DNA from: CAWKDG01 sp963848355
GTDB lineage: Bacteria; Actinomycetota; Acidimicrobiia; Acidimicrobiales; UBA8190
Direction: 5' to 3'
NCBI GenBank assembly: GCA_963848355.1
Contig: CAWKDG010000012.1
Span: 1,302,001-1,366,000 of the forward strand
Length of the DNA stretch: 64,000 nucleotides
Shown: positions 63,883 to 64,000 of the stretch, piece by piece
Numbering within the stretch: the stretch's first letter is position 1
How the letters are laid out: each line of letters opens with the position of its first letter
Translations under genes and position numbers: made by a program
Notes under the pieces: generated by a model
The model's input: the letters and a program-made list of their open reading frames with translations, nothing else
The model's database searches: none
Told to the model about the DNA's origin: nothing

Positions 63883-64000
63883 TCAGATATCGAGGAAGCG
63901 CACGTCCTTGGCATTGCTCTGGATGAAGTGCCGCCGCAGTTCGACGTCGTCGCCCATGAGGACCGAGCACACCTCGTCGGCCACCGCCGCCTGTTCGACC
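63883..64000 (-). CDS. gyrB: DNA gyrase subunit B, C-terminal end (partial)
   Basis: The last 38 residues of GyrB and its stop codon (63885-63883) run off the right edge. They end NAKDVRFLDI, and LMGDDVELRRHFIQSNAKD is typical of the GyrB C-terminus. This fixes the orientation gyrB then gyrA on the minus strand. The remainder is outside the window. Confidence 0.93.
   Translation of the reverse strand, partial: VEQAAVADEVCSVLMGDDVELRRHFIQSNAKDVRFLDI

Overview
The window is about 64 kb of very GC-rich DNA with dense, short-spaced genes and many GTG starts. It looks like a chromosomal segment of an actinomycete. The order gyrB-gyrA followed by tRNA-Ile(GAU) at the right edge, an F420-type luciferase-like oxidoreductase, a ClpC-type N domain close to actinobacterial ClpC, and several acyl-CoA/steroid-type catabolic genes all fit Actinomycetota. 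My best guess is an acidimicrobial or mycobacteria-like lineage. The species cannot be fixed from the sequence alone, and the right edge probably lies near the replication origin.

1-23 kb: lipid, steroid-like or terpenoid-like catabolism. A tight minus-strand operon (9935 down to 1550) encodes two SDR dehydrogenases, an NDP-forming acyl-CoA synthetase, an acyl-CoA dehydrogenase, a zinc alcohol dehydrogenase, a VOC protein, an LLM oxidoreductase and another SDR. It is followed by an amidohydrolase, an enoyl-CoA hydratase diverging from a DUF35-thiolase-double CaiB operon, an APC permease/M24/XRE-cupin/glutamine-amidotransferase block, and a DUF2889 protein diverging from an Ltp2-like thiolase. 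30-41 kb continues the theme with an aldehyde dehydrogenase and acyl-CoA ligase, a second amidohydrolase with a TLP1-like thiolase, two cytochromes P450 with a ferredoxin, and a GH4 enzyme. A palindrome, CTGAC-N6-GTCAG, recurs in the promoter regions of these scattered operons and suggests one shared regulator encoded elsewhere.

24-30 kb: an intact clpP diverges across a palindromic operator from a two-gene operon. That operon encodes a small XRE regulator and a ClpP-fold protein that appears to have lost all three catalytic residues. Next comes a NarL-type two-component system diverging from a two-gene ABC exporter. 41-50 kb: a GAF/PAS/GGDEF cyclase, small VOC/ABM proteins, a siderophore-interacting protein with an MFS exporter and divergent MarR, a second MFS exporter, a secreted protein and an aldo/keto reductase.

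50-60 kb: accessory region. It holds an IS110-family element, a stand-alone ClpC N-domain protein, GNAT, MDR oxidoreductase, cupin, a HicA-like small protein, an acidic small protein, a decayed FAD monooxygenase, a HAD phosphatase, a secreted IPT/TIG-repeat protein, an isochorismatase-fold hydrolase and a secreted lipase. 60-64 kb: tRNA-Ile, a phospholipase-D-like lipoprotein, gyrA and the end of gyrB.

Six otherwise well-conserved genes each carry a single small indel, mostly in short C/G runs. This points to residual assembly or sequencing errors rather than to six independent pseudogenes.
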